NCBI GenBank assembly: GCA_002731735.1
Contig: PCCM01000125.1
Span: 1 to 7,939, forward strand
DNA: 7,939 nt
Direction of reading: 5' to 3'
Source: Gemmatimonadota bacterium
GTDB taxonomy: Bacteria > Gemmatimonadota > Gemmatimonadetes > Longimicrobiales > Gaopeijiaceae
Shown: positions 6,303 through 7,939 of the stretch, one piece after another
Layout of the letters: every line of letters begins with the position of its first letter
How positions within the stretch are numbered: position 1 is the first letter of the stretch
The notes under the pieces: generated by a model
Seen by the model: only the letters and a program-made list of their open reading frames with translations
Databases searched by the model: none
Told to the model about the DNA's origin: nothing
Made by a program: the position numbers and the translations under genes

Positions 6303-7595
6303 ATGCGATTCGCAACTTACACCAAGTACAAAGGCGGCTGGCTCGATGCCATGAACCTCGAGGCCCTCATGGAATCCCTCTCGGGGTTTTTCATGAATGG
6401 CGGCTTCGCGGGGGGACCCAACTACCACCCCTTCTGGGGATGGTCGGGACTCGAAGACACGAGTTCGGTGGACGCTCTGAAGAACGCCCTCTTGAAGGCT
6501 CTGATCGAGAGCGGTCAGCTCACACAGGAAATGGTCGAAGAGTTGCGTGGCGAAGGACAGGGGGACGAGGCCGTTCAGCAGCAGATCGCCGACCTCTTGG
6601 ACGAGCTGATCCAACGTATGGTCGAGGAAGGTTACCTGACGCTCAAGGAGGGGGCACCGACCATGCCGGGTGCCGTCCAGGACGTCACCGGAGTGGGCGA
6701 GATCGACGAGGCCAAGGATGCGGCCCAGCACGTGCAATTCAACCTGACCCAGAAGGGCACCGACTTCCTTGGGTACGGAGCACTCAAGAGCCTTCTCTCG
6801 GCGATCGGAACCTCGAGTCTCGGCTCCCACGAAACGCCCCACCTCGCGACCGGTGTCGAGTCCGACGCTACGAGCAAACCTTACGAGTTCGGGGACACCC
6901 TGAATCTCGACGTGCCCGCTACGCTCAAGAGTGCCATCGGACGGGAGGGACTCGGTGTACCGCTGAAGATCGACTATGAAGATCTCATGGTGCACCAGAC
7001 CGAGTACCGGTCCTCATGCGCCACGGTGTTGATGCTCGACATCTCACATTCCATGATCCTCTACGGCGAGGATCGCTTCACTCCGGCCAAGCGCGTGGCG
7101 CTGGCTCTCTCCCATCTCATCCGCACGCGGTTCCCCGGCGACTCCCTCCACGTTGTCACGTTCGGAGACCAAGCAGACGAGATCCCCCTGAGCCAGTTGG
7201 CGAAAGCTCAGGTGGGACCCTTCCACACGAATACTGCGGAGGGACTGCTTCTGGCGCGAAACATTCTGAGAGCGCAGAAGAAGGACATGCGTCAGATCAT
7301 CATGATCACCGACGGGAAACCGTCTGCGATCACCATGCCGGACGGGCTAATCTACAAGAACTCCGGGGGGATGGACCAGCACATCCTGCAGCAGACGTTC
7401 CGAGAGGTGTCCGCGTGCCGGCGCGCCGGGATCCTAATCAATACGTTCATGCTGGCGCAGGATCCGTATCTGGTGCAGTTCGTCCAGAAAGTTTCGGAGA
7501 TCGCCAGGGGTAAGGCCTACTTCACGTCGCCGCAGACGCTCGGTCAGTACATCATGATGGACTTCATGCGCCGTAAGCGGCGGAGGGTCTCCTAG
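6303..7595 (+). CDS. VWA-domain protein, chelatase/MoxR-module partner
   Basis: A 430-residue protein with no signal peptide, so probably cytoplasmic. The N-terminal part (1-235) is largely helical, with GGPNYHPFWGW at 37-47 and a charged helical stretch around 60-112. The C-terminal VWA domain starts near 237. Its MIDAS metal site is D246-I-S248-H-S250, Thr309 (in HTNTAEG) and Asp337 (in MITDGKPS). The tail is basic (RRKRRR). In such modules the VWA protein presents substrate to the hexameric AAA+ ATPase, here most likely the one at 3489. Start choice: ATG 6303 begins MRFATYTKYKGGW, which fits the family beginning. An in-frame ATG at 6255 or TTG at 6252 would add 16 or 17 residues without domain character. 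There is no clear Shine-Dalgarno sequence at 6303; AGGAG at 6258-6262 is too far away. Family call strong, client unknown. Confidence 0.9.
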   Translation: MRFATYTKYKGGWLDAMNLEALMESLSGFFMNGGFAGGPNYHPFWGWSGLEDTSSVDALKNALLKALIESGQLTQEMVEELRGEGQGDEAVQQQIADLLDELIQRMVEEGYLTLKEGAPTMPGAVQDVTGVGEIDEAKDAAQHVQFNLTQKGTDFLGYGALKSLLSAIGTSSLGSHETPHLATGVESDATSKPYEFGDTLNLDVPATLKSAIGREGLGVPLKIDYEDLMVHQTEYRSSCATVLMLDISHSMILYGEDRFTPAKRVALALSHLIRTRFPGDSLHVVTFGDQADEIPLSQLAKAQVGPFHTNTAEGLLLARNILRAQKKDMRQIIMITDGKPSAITMPDGLIYKNSGGMDQHILQQTFREVSACRRAGILINTFMLAQDPYLVQFVQKVSEIARGKAYFTSPQTLGQYIMMDFMRRKRRRVS

Positions 7596-7673
7596 AGTAC
7601 CTCCCAGGACCCACGGGTGTGAAGAAGGCGTGAGCCGCCAACCTAGTGTGGTGTTCCAGTAGTTCACGAGCGT

Positions 7674-7688
7674 AGGGGTGCGACCTCT
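7674..7688 (+). other. Small hairpin in the leader of the Tat-protein gene
   Basis: AGGGGT and ACCTCT pair (6 bp with one G-U) around GCG, 41 nt before the leader-peptide ATG. With no T-tract it does not look like a terminator of the VWA gene. The 172-bp gap between the VWA stop and 7768 holds little else besides this and the leader ORF. Confidence 0.25.
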
Positions 7689-7729
7689 CTTGCCAGACCA
7701 TAGCCCAGCAGCGCATCGTGGGAGAGCCC

Positions 7730-7771
7730 ATGAACTACGAAAATCAAGAGTTGGGAGTTGGGTCCGGATGA
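7730..7771 (+). CDS. Possible 13-codon leader peptide coupled to the Tat-protein gene
   Basis: ATG at 7730 opens the short frame MNYENQELGVGSG. GGAG (7721-7724) stands 5 nt before it, a better-placed Shine-Dalgarno sequence than that of the downstream gene. Its TGA overlaps the downstream ATG as ATGA (7768-7771), a classic arrangement for translational coupling. The peptide has no run of a single amino acid that would suggest attenuation. So short a frame could be chance; conservation is untested. Confidence 0.35.
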   Translation: MNYENQELGVGSG

Positions 7772-7939
7772 CCGGCTCCAAAGAAGATCTCTCGCGGAGG
7801 TCCTTCTTGGCGGGGGTTACTGGCGCGGCAGCTTTAGGCCTCCCGCAACGAGCGCCCGGCGGCCAAGTCGTCCCGACCCTCTCCCTCCCCCCCTTCCTCG
7901 CCAGACCGACCACCGAATCGATTCTGGTGAGCGTTCGAA
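7768..7939 (+). CDS. Tat-exported protein, N-terminal part (runs off right edge); possible metallophosphoesterase
   Basis: 57 codons are visible. Residues 9-13 are SRRSF, a good twin-arginine motif, followed by a hydrophobic Ala/Gly/Leu stretch (LAGVTGAAALGL) and a small-residue region that could hold a cleavage site. Export through the Tat system, folded and possibly cofactor-bearing, is therefore likely. After the signal, PPFLARPTTESILVSVR resembles the opening beta-strand of the fibronectin-like domain that precedes the catalytic domain in some PhoD or purple-acid-type phosphatases. This is a weak resemblance over few residues. GGGAG 10 nt upstream is a usable but distant Shine-Dalgarno sequence; coupling to the leader frame would compensate. 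It is co-directional with the VWA gene but separated by 172 bp. Confidence 0.8.
   Translation, partial: MTGSKEDLSRRSFLAGVTGAAALGLPQRAPGGQVVPTLSLPPFLARPTTESILVSVR

Noticed and set aside
6246..6995. 249-codon minus-strand frame opposite the VWA gene
   Set aside because: It is the shadow of the VWA coding region, with no domain of its own.
7596..7767. Search for an intrinsic terminator after the VWA gene
   Set aside because: Only small stems such as GGCG/CGCC were found, without a T-tract; none is convincing.

Overview
This is a GC-rich bacterial window with compact, mostly single-gene transcription units. Amino-acid style and gene content suggest a Gemmatimonadota-like or Acidobacteriota-like lineage. 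That is an impression from protein style only and has low confidence.

Layout, left to right: the N-terminal part of a Lon protease gene on the minus strand (running off the left edge); an UlaG-like metallo-beta-lactamase-fold hydrolase (+); a full-length electron-transfer-flavoprotein:quinone oxidoreductase (-); a MoxR/magnesium-chelatase-like AAA+ ATPase (+); a MutY adenine glycosylase (-); a von Willebrand factor A (VWA) protein (+); and the first 57 codons of a Tat-exported protein (+), preceded by a possible 13-codon leader peptide whose stop overlaps its start codon. The first six genes strictly alternate strand. This gives three head-to-head pairs (lon/MBL, ETF-QO/AAA, mutY/VWA) sharing intergenic regions of 265, 190 and 217 bp, and two tail-to-tail junctions of only 37 and 8 bp.

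Working relationships: the AAA+ ATPase and the VWA protein are the two halves of a chelatase/MoxR-type chaperone module. Here they are co-directional but separated by an antisense mutY. ETF-QO feeds electrons from acyl-CoA and other dehydrogenases into the quinone pool; no etfAB is in the window. Lon and MutY are housekeeping quality-control and DNA-repair genes.

The least ordinary things seen are: an ETF-QO whose C-terminal iron-sulfur motif lacks the fourth cysteine (Thr538); a perfect 10-bp AT-rich inverted repeat between mutY and the VWA gene; a cluster of palindromes between ETF-QO and the AAA gene, one lying in the spacer of a candidate promoter; a good sigma-54-like match upstream of lon; and the leader-peptide arrangement at the right end. 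No CRISPR array, rRNA, tRNA, insertion sequence or obvious phage or defence system was seen. Most of the window is ordinary core genome.
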